The position numbers were made by a program, and so were the translations under genes. From Ahaetulla prasina (Eukaryota; Chordata; Lepidosauria; Squamata; Colubridae), in the NCBI RefSeq assembly GCF_028640845.1, contig NC_080543.1, positions 97,143,825-97,207,824 on the forward strand: a DNA stretch of 64,000 bases, read 5' to 3'. A model generated the notes under the pieces. It saw only the letters and a list, made by a program, of their open reading frames with translations, did no database searches and was not told the DNA's origin. The first letter of the stretch is position 1. Every line of letters begins with the position of its first letter. Shown here piece by piece: positions 31,946 through 45,886 of the stretch.

Positions 31946-33444
31946 TTTTCAGTGGATTAATGGAGTACATTGACAGCTATGTATGCTATCTTTTTTTATA
32001 GAAAGAAACAAATAAGTAAATATGTTGCTGTCTGAACTTGAAGGAAGCAATACACTGAATCGTAGTATTGGAAATCTTGCCTCCATTTTGAATGACTGCC
32101 TTTCCCCAAAGCCCGATACAATTATGCTACAACTATGATAATCACAGAATGCTGTGTCCAAGTAGGCAATATGGATTTCCATGGAATCAGATGGAATATA
32201 GATTATCTCAATAAAGAATTCCTTTGTAATGTGGACATGTTGGATTCTATAAGGATGAAAGGCTAGAGCCTTTTGGATTTGCTCCAGTCTGGTGTCACCT
32301 CTTGCTTTGGGATAGTTGTTTGATAAGTTTTTTCTGACACTATCTAACATCCAGAGGACATCTCATCTGGTGCTATAACACTTGTATGCAAGGGAGATAT
32401 GTCTACCACATTTCATGTTTTTTCTCTGATGACTAACAAGTCACTATATTTCCTTCTTTATGAAATGTAGAACAGAATGTAAAATGCCAGAGAGTTCCTA
32501 GAAGCCAATGAAAGTTAACTTGCAAAAAATAGCCTACAGGGCTTAGGTAAAGCAATATTATGCAATTTTTTTTTAATTAAGAACAAAACAAACAAAAAGG
32601 GTTTACTGCCCTTTCCTAAGGGCAGTAAACTTGAACTCATGCCATCTGAAATAATAAATAACAAGAACAGAACTGGTCTGGCAGATTGATTATGTAACAT
32701 TTGGGGTGGGACACCTGTGCTCTGAAAATATATATCCACTCTGACTTTGTGTTTGAGTTGTGTACAGCTGAGATTTAGCCTGAACATCTCACAAAACTAT
32801 TATTGAAAACTGAGTTTTCTTCTCAGCTATTAACTGCATAAAACTTCAACAACTTAACTAAGAAGTATCTGTGAAGAACTGCCTGCATTACCTGTAATAA
32901 GCTTCTAATTTACTATCCAGTTTTTCTGGGCTTTTCTTTCAGTTTTTTCCCAAGGGCTTCAGAGAAATTTAAAGTGAGCCTTTTTAAAGTACCTAATAAA
33001 AGAGCTTCCAGAATGTATGATGATTGGATCTGCATAAAAGAAAAGCTATAGATAATTAAGAGGTGGTTGTTTTCAACTGCAAAGAAAGAAAGGAAAGAAT
33101 AACAGTATAAGTAAATAAGCCAAATAATAACTGCAGGAGCCAAAATGCTAACGTTAAACTCCTATGAAGACTATTGTCTCAAAATCCATTAAAGTTATCT
33201 TCAGAGCTCTTCAGAATTTCCTAGTCAGAACTTCATCTTTCTTCTGCTCACTTCCTAAAAGCCTGGAAAAATGTCTTTAGTAGAAGTTACTTCTGGGATT
33301 TCTGGAGCTGGAATGCACCTGAGATGACTGTGGTGAACTCATGAGGTTAGACTGTCAAGTTTGTAATGCTCTGTCTTTCCACCTTAGAGAGAGAGTACTT
33401 TTTTAGTTGCAGTTTGCAATACACCCAATATTCTACTTGAAGTT
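31946..33444. other. Region without recognised genes; contains a perfect hairpin
   Basis: About 1.5 kb of AT-rich sequence in which no coding region or repeat family was recognised, apart from the inverted repeat at 32601-32630. Small open frames look random. Confidence 0.5.
32601..32630. repeat. Perfect 13-bp inverted repeat, 4-nt loop
   Basis: GTTTACTGCCCTT and AAGGGCAGTAAAC are exact reverse complements separated by tcct. An A/T-rich stretch precedes it. No target duplication was found, so its origin is unknown. Confidence 0.9.
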
Positions 33445-36400
33445 ATTTATTTATTTATTTATTTATTAAATTTTTATACCGCCCTTCTCCCGAAGGACTC
33501 AGGGCGGTGTACAGCCAGAAATAAAATACAAGATATGTACAGTTAAAAACGAATTAAAACGTAGCAAAATTACGAAAACGGCTGATAATTAAAATTTAAA
33601 TTTAAAATATTTAAAATATTAATAAAACCCCAGTTTAAAATCAAACTATTATGCCAGTCCCGCTTGAATAAATAAGTATGTTTTTAGCTCACGACGGAAG
33701 GTCCGAAGATCAGGCACTTGACGTAGGCCAGGGGGGAGTTCATTCCAGAGCATCGATGCTCCCACAGAGAAGGCCCTACTCCTGGGGGCCGCCAGCCGAC
33801 ACTGTTTGGCGGACGGCACCCTGAGGAGACCCTCTCTATGAGAGCGTACGGGTCGGTGGGAGGCATAAGGTAACAGCAGGCGGTCTCATAAGTACCCGGG
33901 TCCTAAGCCATGGAGCATTTTAAAGGTGGTAACCAAAATCTTGAAGCGCACCCGAAAGACCACAGGAAGCCAGTGCAGACTAAAGAGCAGTGGTGTTACG
34001 TGGGAGCCACGCGCGGCTCCCATTACTACTTGCGCAGCCGCATTCTGGACTAACTGCAGCCTCCGGGTGCACCTCAAGGGCAGCCCCATGTAGAGAGCAT
34101 TGCAGTAATCCAACCGAGACGTAACCAGAGCGTGAGTGACTGTGCATAAGGCATCCCGGTCAAGGAAGGGACGCAACTGGCGGACCAAGCGAACTTGGTA
34201 AAAGGCCCACCTGGAGACAGCCACCAGATGTTCATCAAAGGACAACCGTCCATCCAGGAGGACGCCCAAGTTGCGAACCACCTCCTTTGGGGCCACTAAC
34301 TCGCCCCCAACAGTTAGCTGCGGATGCAGCTGACTGTACCGGGTTGCCGGCATCCACAGCCACTCCGTCTTGGAGGGATTGAGCTTGAGTCTGTTTCTCC
34401 AGACCCGTACAGCTTCCAGGCACCGGGACAGCACTTCGACCCATTCGTTGAGGGGTCCGGGGTGGAAAAGTACAGCTGTGTATCATCAGCGTACAGATGA
34501 TAACTCACCCTGAAACCACTGATGACCTCGCCCAGCAGCTTCATATAGATGTTGAACAGGGTAGGCGAGAGAATCGACCCCTGAGGTACCCCACAAGTGA
34601 GGCGCCTCGCGGACGACCTCTGCCCCCCTGTCAACACCGTCTGCGACCGGTCAGAGATAAATGGTGCCTCCCACTCCCAATCCCTCCAACCGGCGCAGCA
34701 GGATACCATGGTCGATGGTATCAAAAACCGCTGAGAGATCTAATAGGACCAAGGCAGAGGAATGACCCCTGTCCCTGTCCCTCCAGAGGTCATCCACCAA
34801 CGCAACCAAAGCCGTCTCCGTGCTGTAACCGGGTTGGAAGCCGGACTGGAACGGGTCTAGATAGACAGCTTCCTCCAGGTGCCGGGGGAGCTGCCACGCA
34901 ACCACACTCTCTACAACCTTCGCCACAAAGTGAAGGTTGTAGACTGGACGGTAGTTTCCCAAAATAGCTGGGTCCAGGGAAGGCTTCTTCAGGAGAGGTC
35001 TCACCACCGCCTCTTTCAAGGCGGCGGAGAAAACCCCTTCAACCAAAGAAGCATTTATAATCCCCTGGAGCCAGCCTCGTGTCACTTCCTGAGCAGCCAG
35101 CACTAGCCAGGAAGGACACGGGTCCAGTAAACATGTAGTTGCATGCAACCTCCCCAGCAACCTGTCCATGTCCTCGAGAGCCACAGAATCAAACTCATCC
35201 CAAATAACCTCAACAAGACGTATCTCCGCCATCTCGGTTGGATCACGAAGCTGAACGATTTTATCGTATAGATAACCGTTAAACTCCTCAGCTCGTCCCC
35301 ATAGGGGGTCATCCCGTTCCTCCTGTTGAAGGAGGGAACGGGTCACCCAAAACAGGGCGGCCGGGCGGTTATCTGCCGATGCAATGAGGGTGGAAACGTA
35401 GGAATGTTTCGCCTCCCTCATTGCCACTAGGTAGGTCTTAGTAAAATACCTCACTAGTGTCCGATCAGCCTCGGAACGGCTGGACCTCCAGATACTCTCT
35501 AGGCGTCTTCTCCGGCGTTTCATCTCTCTTAGCTCCTCGGAGAACCAGGGAGCCAATTGAGATCTACGCCGGGTCAGAGGCCGCAAAGGCACGACATGGT
35601 CCAAAGCCCCAGCCACAGCCCGTTCCCAAGCCGCAACCAGTTCTTCAGTCGTGCCGTGGGTAAGATCCTCAGGGAACGGCCCAAGCTCCGTCAGGAACCT
35701 CTCCGGGTCCATCAGGCACCTGGGATGGAACCAACGCATTGGCTCCATCCCCCTGCGGTGGTGAGCGGCGGTCCGAAAGTCTAGGCGAAGAAGGAAATGA
35801 TCTGACCATGACACCGGTTCTTTCACTATATCTCCTAAATCCAGATCATTAACCCACTGACCAGAGATAAAAATCAAGTCTAGCGCGCCTCCCCCAATGT
35901 GTGTAGGGCCATCAGTTACTTGAATCAGGTCCAAGGCCGTCATGGAGGCCTGGAACTCCTGAACCACCGTTGATGACAAGCCGGCCGATGGCAAGTTGAA
36001 ATCCCCCAAGACCAAAAGTCTGGGAATCTCAACCGCCACACCAGCAAGCACCTCTAGTAGCTCAGGTAGGGCTGTAGTCACGCAGCAAGGAGCCAGGTAT
36101 GTGATCAACAGCCCCATCTGATTCCGATGGCCCCACTTCACAAGGAGGGATTCACAGCCAGCTATCTGAGGAACAGTGGACTCCCTCGGCTGCAGACTTT
36201 CTTTGATCACAACCGCCACCCCTACCTTGGGCCCTCGGCTGATGGAATGCACGGAAACCCGAGGGCACAGTTCAACCAGGGTACACCCCTTCTGTGCCCA
36301 ACCAGGTCTCCGTAATGCCCATAAAGTCATGACTCCCTCTGAATAAGGTCACAAATCAGGGGAGCCTTGTTGACCACGGACCGGGCATTGCAGAGCATCA

Positions 36401-36760
36401 GCCGAAGACCCAAGCTCTGGGGATCTTGACCATCCGGGGAACGAGTGAGAACTGGGGGGCCGGAGCACGTGATCGCTTTTAAACATCAAACACGTGCTCC
36501 CAAAGGACGATACGGCCCCCTGCCTCCGCCATATCTGCCCCTCCCACTTACCGTACAGATAGAATAGCACTCTCTGCCCTGTACAAACCCCTCCCCCCTG
36601 TCTTCGGACCAACTGAAATAGTGTCATGAGCACGCGCTGGGACTGAGCATACCCTCCCTGACGGGTTTCCCCCAACACCCGCCCTTACCCTCCCCCCCTT
36701 TAAAAATTCCCTATTTAAAAATCCCCAAAGGCTCTTCCTAGACGCATGGTTATATGGTAT
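33445..36760 (-). mobile_element. L2-like LINE, nearly full-length copy
   Basis: On the minus strand the order is: about 430 bp of GC-rich 5' sequence, an endonuclease, reverse transcriptase, C-terminal part, 3' UTR hairpin (33475-33515) and ATTTA tail (33445-33470). A 559-codon open frame (36330-34651) carries the APE-type GDFN near residue 109, SWSDH near 176 and the RT start NYRPV..LDLSAVFDTIDH. The RT catalytic loop lies in a second frame (HLYADDTQLYFS), and the C-terminus in a third frame (34434-33886). A small deletion near 34650 and others break the frame, so it is probably inactive. Confidence 0.92.
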
Positions 36761-38230
36761 AGTAGCCTGATGTAGCTTGGTTCTGATCACAGTGAAGTCT
36801 GACTCACCCTTAGGTTTGGTGCTGCTCCTATTGAAAAGATTTTAGAGCACATAACTTAGTTGATCATAGGTCAGGATCAACACCTTCTGGAATTAGGATT
36901 AATTCAAAGTCTGCAGGCCTTGATTGCCCATATACAATTTTATACTGAGGTATTTTTGATTTCTTTAAAGGTGAGATTTTGACAGCCAGGAGTGCCATGG
37001 GAAATACAGGGGCAAGTCAGCAAAGTTGACATGTCTCTTCAAACACAGTATCTCATTCTAGGCAGTCAGGAGGAATGTGGCATCAGCCCTGTTCCCTTAG
37101 CAAACTGCACATCTGCCAGTTATCTCCTATGCCTCTATATGAATTTCTTTGCCTGTCCAATTTTGTTTAAACCTCTGGGCTAATGCTTCTGGTCCTTCAA
37201 GTCCTTAGTTCTGCTAGTTGGATTGAAATTGGGGCACGGTCCCAGCTTGTATGCTAGAGCATTCTGTTTTGTGATGACTGTATATTCTTTCTTACATTGT
37301 GCACTCCCTCCCCCAAATGATGGAACCAGTATCACAGTAAAATTTAAATATGCAATAAAACTGGGTGTAACTTTTAGATCCTCCCTTAGCTTTATCATTG
37401 CTATTGTGAAAAACAGGGAATTCTGATATTCTGCCATGGGAGGCAGGGGCCCAGCTTGTATGTGCTCTTCTCCCCTCTCCTGATGAAACTAGTTTCATTA
37501 CAGTAAAATTTAAAGTACACATTAAAACTGGGTGTATCTTTTAAATCCTCATTTAAGTTTATTGCTGCTGTTATGAAAAACAGGCAGTCTTGATGTTCTG
37601 CCATGGGAGTCAGGAATAATTGATTGGATTTTTAAAAGGAGCTTTGGAAATTGTTACACTTAGATTCTGTAGACATTGCATATCATAGGCTGTAAGGCAT
37701 GATGCAGAAATGGGCAAATGATATGCATGATTGAGAAACTCATCCTGGCCAATTCACCAAGGCCAATTTGCTGCAAGAAAACTCACAGCGGGGCAACAAT
37801 ATCACAGCAGTTACACTAATATTGAAGAAATTGTGGAATAGAATCATTAAAAAAAGAATTCAAAAGGAAGGAGAAAATGAAATGTGAATGACAAAAATTA
37901 AAATAAATTTTTAATTGCTTTAAATAATTAAATTGAATTGTTGAATTGTCTAGGGATGAGTTGGGCTGTAGCAAGTTGGCCATGGCAAGTTAGCTGTACA
38001 CAAATTCCTTCAAACATCCCTGAAAGAGATTCTGTGAGTCCTCTTGACCCAGGATGATCCATGTCATGCAAAATAGGGCTATGGGGTTGCATTCTGCAGG
38101 TACAATAACAGTGGAGCAGTACTGACAGTCTACTTCCACTCCTATTTCACCTCTGTCAACAATGCTGGAAACTATGGGGAGTGATGGGATACTCTAAAGG
38201 GGAAAGGTTGCAGCCTTGCAATCCAATGCA
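36761..38230. other. Region without recognised genes; internal tandem repeat
   Basis: Contains the two-copy repeat at 37237-37612. The remainder shows no clear gene or repeat family. Confidence 0.45.
37237..37612. repeat. Two diverged ~190-bp tandem copies
   Basis: The order cccagcttgtatg, cagtaaaatttaaa, aaaactgggtgta, gaaaaacagg and ttctgccatgggag occurs at 37237-37442 and again at 37450-37612. Copies differ by many substitutions and short indels, so this is an old duplication. Confidence 0.8.
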
Positions 38231-39800
38231 AGGATCATAACATAACATAACATCAGAGTTGGAAGGGACCTTGGAGGCCTTCTAGTCCAACCCCCTGCCC
38301 AGGCAGGAAACCCTACACCATCTCAGTCAGATGGTTATCCAACATTTTCTTAAAAATTTCCAGTGTTGGAGCATTCACAACTTCTGAAGGCAAGTCGTTC
38401 CACTTATTAATTGTTCTAACTGTCAGGAAATTTCTCCTTAGTTCTAAGTTGCTTCTTTCCTTGGTCAGTTTCCACCCATTGCTTCTTGTTCTACCCTCAG
38501 GTGCTCTGGAGAACTCAACTCCCACTTCTCTGTGGCAGCCCCTGAGATATTGGAACACTGCTATCATGTCTCCCCTAGTCCTTCTTTTTATTAAACTAGA
38601 CATACTGAGTTCCTGCAACCGTTCTTCATATGCTTTAGCCTGCAGTCCCCTAATCATCTTTGTTGCTCTTCTCTGCACTCTTTCTAGAGTCTCAACATCT
38701 TTTTTACAAAACTGGATGCAATATTCAAAGTGTGGCCTTACCAAGGCATTATAAAGTGGTACTAGCACTTCACGTGACCTTGATTCTATCCCTCTGTTTA
38801 TGCAGCCCAGAACTGTGTTGGCTTTTTAAACAGCTGCTGCACACTGCTGGCTCATATCTAGATGGTTATCCACTAGGACTCCAAGATCCCTCTCACAGGT
38901 ACTACTATTGAGCAAGGTACCACATATACGGTACTGGTGCATTTTGTTTTTGGCCTAAATGTAGAACCTTACTTTTTCACTGTTGAATTTCATTTTGTTA
39001 GATAGCGCCCAATGTTCAAGTCTGTCAAGATCTTTCTGTAACTTGAGCCTATCTTCTGGAGTGTTGGCTATTCCTGCCAGCTTGGTGTCATCTGCAAATT
39101 TGATGAGTTCCCCATCTATCCCTCGTCCAAGTCATTGATGAAGATGTTGAAGAGTACTGGGCCTAAAACAGAGCCTTGGGGTACTCCACTGCATACTTCC
39201 TCCATGTGGATGTAGTTCCGTTGAGGACTACACGTTGAGTGCGGTTGGTCAGCCAGTTACGAATCCATCTGGTGGTGGTGCTGTCTAACCCACATTTTCT
39301 ACTTTATCTAGTAGTAGGTTATGGTCTACTTTATCAAATGCTTTACTGAAGTCCAAGTAAATTATATCAACAGCATTCCTCTGGTCTACTAATTTTGTCA
39401 TTTTGTCAAAGAATGCGATAAGATTAGTCTGGCATGATCTGTTTTGACAAACCCATGTTGGCTTTTGGTTATTACTTTGTTTGCTTCTAGGTGTTCGGTG
39501 ATTCGTTGCTTGATTATCTTTTCCAGAATCTTCCCCGGTATTGAGGTCAGACTGATAGGTCTGTAGTTTCCTGGATCTGTTTTTTTTTCCTTTTTTGAAG
39601 ATGGGAACTACATCAGCTCTTTTCCAGTCCTCTGGCAGCTCCCCTGTGCTCCAGGATCTTTGAAAGATATAGTTCAGTGGTTCTGAGATCACGTCTGCCA
39701 GTTCCTTCAGAACCTTGGGGTGTAATCCATCCGGTCCTGGTGATTTGAACTCGTCTAGGGTAGACAGGTGTTCACTTACCATTTTCTTCCATATTTTAAC
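38231..39800 (-). mobile_element. CR1 LINE, 5'-truncated
   Basis: Minus-strand frames give the CR1 polymerase from FKSPGPDGLHPKVLKELADV through PEDWKRADVVPIFKKGKKN, DIIYLDFSKAFDKVDH and, after frameshifts, the C-terminus VQRRATKMIRGLQ..NKWNDLPSEVV..EIFKKMLDNHL. The 3' end is a short (ATAAC)n tail at 38230-38247. The reading frame is broken several times. It is the best reference here for the uninterrupted CR1 family. Confidence 0.9.
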
Positions 39801-40114
39801 TTGTGTTTCTAATCTGTTTTTTGTAGTGCTGTTTTTGATAGGTTGGATTGTTTTTTCCTTTTGTGTAATGTATCAGATGGTACATTACACCATAATTAGG
39901 GGCAGATAAATGTGGATGGGATGAAAACTTCATTTATTATTATAAATATATATTTTGGAGGATTTCTGAACATAAAACACCCTAGTGAGCATAAATGGAT
40001 AGAGGTTGAACAGTTACTCTATTCTTTCTTTTCCTCTTTAACAGATTTTTTTTCCTAGTAAGGACAAAGCTGAAGCAGAGTTAGGAAATCATGGGAGGAA
40101 GGACAGTGTTGTCT
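39801..40114. other. No feature recognised
   Basis: AT-rich spacer between the CR1 and the L2-like LINE end. Nothing recognised. Confidence 0.4.
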
Positions 40115-40508
40115 AACCCGTACGCTCTCACAGAGAAGGTCTCCTCAGGGTGCCATCCGCCAAACAGTGTCGGCTGGCGCTCTGGAATGAACTTCCCCCT
40201 GGCCTACGTCAAGTGCCTGATCTTCGGACCTTCCGTCGTGAGCTAAAAACATATTTATTTATTCAAGCGGGACTGGCATAATGGTTTTAATAGTTTTAAT
40301 CTTAAATTGGGGTTTTTATTGGGTTTTTTAAATTTTTTATAATTTTAAATTTAAACTTTTAATTATCAGCCTTTTGTAATTTGCTAGGTTTTAATTGTTG
40401 GTTTTAATTGTATATGTATTGTGTTTTATCTTTGGCTGTACACCGCCCTGAGTCCTTCGGGAGAAGGGCGGTATAAAAATTTAATAAATAAATAAATAAT
40501 AAATAAAT
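40115..40508 (+). mobile_element. L2-like LINE 3' end, plus strand
   Basis: Encodes the C-terminal stretch ALWNELPP..RQVPDLRTFRREL-like in a damaged frame, then the 3' UTR with accgccctgagtccttcggg and an (AATA)n tail at 40485-40508. It is the only plus-strand copy of this family in the window besides tiny fragments. Confidence 0.88.
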
Positions 40509-41464
40509 GCTTGAAAAATATTATTTTCAGTGTTAATTGCACAACATTGTATGGAGTTAGAAGCAGTCAAGGTGAAGTTTACACTGACTTCTTCCTGATT
40601 AATAATTGTATTAGATGTTTCTTTTCTTTACTACATTAACATTGAAATCTAGAGATCTAGGAATGAGAGAAAGCAACAGGGCTTGAAAACTGAGGGCATT
40701 CAATTTTGTCTGAAAAGTCTACTTAATTTCAAATAGTTCAAAAATTTAAAAAGTCTTTTATTTTTCCTTTTAATTGGTTGAAATAAGTCCTCTCACACAA
40801 AAATATATCTAGATTTTTTAAATGGAAAAAATCCATAGTCAATTTGGAAAATAATATTGCTATATTATTACATTATAAATAATCTGTTTTTAATCTGGGA
40901 AATCATTTTCACCCTTCTTCAGAGTTTCAGACCTTTAACATCTTTTAAAAGCATGTTCTTGCTTTCATTATCAAGCCATTGTCTCCTAGCCAATATAATC
41001 TGCATTCTAATTACATTCTAAAGGAAGAAAGTGAGCTTTTCCTAATGTGTATGATTAAGATACTTGGTTTTTTTTTAAAAAATATATCTTAGAATCAGTG
41101 ATAATATTCCAACTATATTTATTCTACTTGTGCTTCTGTTAATAGTAGTAATTCTGCAGGATCCAATCTGAGTCGGTCACCAGGACCAGAGGTTTTTGCC
41201 TTCCGAGTTTCTATTTGTACCTTCATTCATAAGTAGTAATTCTCATTATCATATATTTGATGATATTTCCCTACCGTCTTTTCTTTCGCAGATTTTCTGG
41301 TTCTGGCAGCAAGCCATAAATATCTGAAATGCTGGCCGTATGAAGTGGAGATATTTGATTTAATATGAGAAGAACTACTGCAGAACTTCCTAAGGACACA
41401 ATGAGTTCATCCAAAGAAACTGAAAATGTTAAAATATTATTTCATTACCAGCATTTATTTATAA
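40509..41464. other. No feature recognised
   Basis: About 950 bp of AT-rich sequence without a recognisable gene or repeat. Confidence 0.4.
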
Positions 41465-42975
41465 TTTTTTTTGGTAAAAAAAAATTATTTATTTTTTAAC
41501 AAAAAGAAAACTCATCAAACCAATTACAACGTGCTCCATGGGTGTTAACATATCTTCTCGTGCAATCACAAAATAAACATCTCTTTCATACATATATCTT
41601 ATATTATCTTTTCTAACATATCTTTCCATCTAACCAATAGTAAAATAAATCCCATATTTTGTAATATTGCTTGTCTTCTTGCTCTCTAATTTCAATGTCA
41701 ATTTATCATCTCTGCACGTTCCACCATCTTCCTAATTATTTCGTCTTGTGAAGATAACTTCTCATTTTTCCAATTTTTAGCAAACACAATCCTGGTTGCT
41801 GTAATAATATTCACAATCAAGTATTTTACATCTCTAGTATATATCTCAGGTATAATTCCCAACAGAAAGACTTCTGGCTTAAAGTCAATATGTTTTTTGA
41901 TCATTTTCTCCAACCATGTGTGTATTGTAGTCCAGTATCTTTTCGCTTCCAGACATGTCCACCACATACGGTAATACGATCCAGGTATCTGATGACACTT
42001 CCAGCATTTTTCAGATTTGTCCTTGAACATTCTAGCAATTCTCGTCGGGGGTACATGCCACCTGTAAAACATCTTATACAAATTCTCTTTATATGCTGTA
42101 GACGTTGTCATTTTATAATTATACATCCATAATTTCTGCCAAGCCTCTAAATCTATCCCATGACCAAAATTCTTCCCCCAAGAAATCATTGTCTCTTTTA
42201 CTTGTTCTTCCTCCAATTTCACCTCTAATAAATATCCATACAATTTCCTAATCAAATTGTCATCTGAACCTGTTAAGATCTCATCAAAACCGGTCATATT
42301 ATTGTAAAAGCCTTCTGTTTTGGCATCTTTATCATATCTGGATTGTATTTGCAAATAAGAAAACCAGTTCATTGTTATGCCATCTGCCTCTAATTCTAGT
42401 TTAGATTTTAACTCACCCTTTTCATTCAACAATTAATTGTATCTAACAATATGTTCCTTTTTAAATGTTATTGAATATGAGAATGCCTCAATAGATGATA
42501 CCCAAATTGGAATTTTTAAAAAGTGACTTTTCTTTATCTTCTCCCAATTTGACAACAACGCTTCTCTGAGTGTCTTCTAAAATATACCTGTGTTTAGCTT
42601 GTCCATACCATAAAAAAGCATGCCATTCCAACATCAAGTCATGGCCTTCTAAAGTCAATATTCTGTTATTTCTTAGGGTTATCATTGGCATAGTCTGGAA
42701 CAAATACAAAATTCTAGGTAATATATTCATCTTAATTGTTGATATTCTTCCCAGCAATGACAATTGTAAATGTTCCCATTTAGCCAAATCTGTCACAATC
42801 TGCTGTTTGAGTTTACCATAGTTACTCTCTTTCAACGTACTACACCTTGCAGTCAGATATATCCCCAAGTATTTAACTTTATTTGTAACCTGAATCCCTG
42901 ATCGTTCTACCAACTCACTTTTTTGCTTCATCAACATATTTTTTGTCAAAATTTTCGTTTTATCCTTATTAAAAA
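41465..42975 (-). mobile_element. L1-clade LINE, ORF2 C-terminal part
   Basis: Two minus-strand frames (42949-42488 and 42432-41698) read VKYLGIYLTARC, LSLLGRISTIKMNILPRILY, then WGKNFGHGIDLEAWQKLW, RWHVPPTRIARMF, KCWKCHQIPGSYYRMWWTC and the C-terminus. These are typical of L1/Tx1 ORF2: the segment after the polymerase and the CW.C...G....WW.C cysteine motif. A frameshift separates the two frames and the copy is 5'-truncated. Confidence 0.85.
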
Positions 42976-43173
42976 TCTAATAAATAAATAAAAATAAATA
43001 AATAAATAATTTTCAACCCTGCCACTTTCCGACATTTATTTATAATTTTAAGGGTAAGACACATAATACCCATAAATAATGTATCAAGTATTAAAACTTA
43101 CAAAAACATTCTGTGTATAAAATTTCAGTGAATATAAAGTATCAATTTTACAAACTTTATTCAGAATTATATA

Positions 43174-43559
43174 CAGTTAATCCTCATTTTATTACCGTTA
43201 ATGAGCCCTGAATTATGGTTGTAAGTTATTATGCTAGTAAGTAAATGTTCAGACTTTTTAACGGCAATTAAGCAAATATCATAGTTGTTAAGTCAACACC
43301 ACAGTTATTAAATGGATGCCCAATTCATTAAGCAAATCCATTCATTTGAAACTGGCAAAAAGCATCATGAAGTATAGTTATGTAATTGCATAATGCTGCA
43401 GGAGGTAAAAAAGTCTGACCCTTTCAACATACATTCATGTGACCACAAGGAGAGGGTGCAATCATTTATGATGCCTGGCATTTGCTCTACTGGCTGTAAA
43501 GCACCAATTCTGTAGTAATTGTGAACTCAAACAACCAGTCATTAAGTGAGGACTACCTG
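43174..43559. mobile_element. Tc1/mariner-like MITE
   Basis: Left end CAGTTAATCCTCATTTTATTA and right end CATTAAGTGAGGACTACCTG form imperfect inverted repeats next to TA (43172-43173) and a mutated CA on the right. Internal repeats of gttgttaagt type match the 9106-11221 family. No transposase. Confidence 0.6.
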
Positions 43560-43926
43560 CATTAAACCAGATAATGTACTAAAAATGATATAGAGTCCTT
43601 TTAAAATAAAATTATTTCCCCGTGTTTAGATGATACAGAAAAGCAACTGTTATTTACTCCTCCATCTCAGGTAGAATTAAATAAATAATAAAAACAAAAA
43701 ACAGTAAGTGGTAAAGTATCAGAATAAGATGGGTTTCCTCTGGAGTGGTATAAAAAAGGTTTAGATCTTTTGGTGCCAAACCTTTGTCAAATGTATGAAG
43801 AGACATTTGATTAGGTAAGTTTATCACTAACATTTAATCCTGTTTATATTGCATTTATACCAAACGCATGTAAAGATCACACTCAGTGTGCTAATCCTTG
43901 TCCAAACTCATTGATAATGGTGTTTA
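43560..43926. other. No feature recognised
   Basis: AT-rich sequence leading into the duplicated segment at 43927. Confidence 0.4.
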
Positions 43927-44655
43927 ACATCAGTGTTGGCAAAATATTACAGCAAGAGATATTGTTTGTTATTAAGAATAGTCACGCAGGATTTATAAAA
44001 ACTAGGCTTCTGCTATTAGGTAATATTGAAAGATCTACAAGAGTAGTTCATAGTTCAGTTGAACACAAATTGGTTTTATCTGAAGACAACATTCTTTTGT
44101 TTATTTTTAAACCACATACAATTACCTCAGTATTGATGCAATAGATAGAAGCCTTTAGTAAAATACTATATTAAATGTTCCAAATTGTAATCAATGTCAA
44201 TCGGTGAAAATTTGGCAAATCCTTCATCAATTCTGTATTTGTACTAAATCATTATATTTGGTGTACCAAAAGATATAACTCACTTAGTAACTTTTAATAT
44301 AGGTAAAATATGGAGACAGGTTTCTTCAGATAATGATTAATGAGAATTATTAAACTTTACGATTTGGGGAAAGGTGAATACTCGAAAAAATGAATATTAT
44401 TCCCAGATTAGTTTTTATTCTGAGGGAATACAGTTTGTATTTGGAATATTTTCATAAAATAATTTATTTAGGAATTTCTGTGGGGTTCCTTGATTCTCAG
44501 AATTTCTTTACGAAAATGCATCAATTAATGAAGGAGGATTTTGTTTTCTGAATCTGAAGTCATGTCACTATACTTACCTATTGTATGAAATATTGAAAAC
44601 CAACAATTGGTGTTAATTTTCTAATTGAGCAATTTTGGGATTGACAGATACAGAT

Positions 44656-44720
<65 letters not shown>
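44656..44720. repeat. (GATA)n array, upstream copy
   Basis: About 16 GATA units in nearly pure form. The same array in the other duplicate (50302-50388) is longer and interrupted. Confidence 0.95.
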
Positions 44721-45886
44721 GCAGACAGATGATAGAGCACCTTTAGTGGAAATAAATGTTACAGAATGCATCTATTAAAAAAGATTCAATCCTTTTTCCC
44801 TTCCTAATTTAACTTTATCAGGAAACCCAACTATAAAAAGTTGGGGAAAAGATTGTCAGAAACAATCGTTTGTCAAGTTTTAGGAAAAGGTAGTGAATTA
44901 TATAAATATGATTGTACAACAAAAGCTAACATTTTCAGAGAATAATATTATCTTGAATCACATATATAATACATGGAATTAGTTAAAAGGACAATGTAAA
45001 GGGATTCTTGGAACCTCTTTTATGTCCAAAAGACTAATTTGCAGCATTGGAAAGCTGTTTATTCAATAGATTGAAGATCTGATAGTACTTGCTATTTATG
45101 AGAAGACTGAATATAGACATGGACTTTGTATGGACAGGTATAATGAAATATGGGACTCATTTATACAAAATACAATAAGTTAAAATGATAGTCATATATA
45201 TGTATTAAACATTTATTAATACATATGTATACCTTATTTATGTATGTATTAAAAATTTATGCATAAGTAAATAATATTGGCATTAGATCATTAAAAATAG
45301 AATTGTAACTGTTTACAGTTACTGTTTACAGTTACAGTGAATTATATTATTTTTGGTTGTATTTATTTCACAAAGAAATGTTCATTTTCCCTCTTTTTTG
45401 GCAAACTGTATATTTCCATCATTATCTTTCTCTTTTGCTTCTTTTCTTTCTCTATAATTTTAATGTAAATTAAAAATTAAAAATGTTCTCCCACAATCCT
45501 TAACCACTGAATGCTTTCTTTCAGTGTACATGTGTCTCTTTCTAGCTGTTTCCCCATGGATTAGCTAAACAAGCCAAGCAGTGAAAAGAGAAGTAAACTT
45601 AGAAATGCCATTTTGTTGCTACACTTAATTTTTATTTATATATTTATAAAATTTATATGCCATCCATCTTGCACTGGGCTGTTAATCATTCCAGACTGAA
45701 TGGATATGGTTGTTCAAAGGTGTCTATCTACAAGCCAATTTTTTTCTCTTGCTCATCAACAACACTTACAGTGGGCAAGTTTGGTTGCCATACATAATCA
45801 TGCCTGGTTTCTAGAGAACATCATTCTCTGGAGTGTGAATATGATTCTTTGTGTGATCTGGAACTCTCAAAAGTTTACTTTGTTGT

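Noticed and set aside
44656..44720. CRISPR-like regular spacing of short repeats
   Set aside because: It is a pure GATA tetranucleotide array in vertebrate DNA, without unique spacers.
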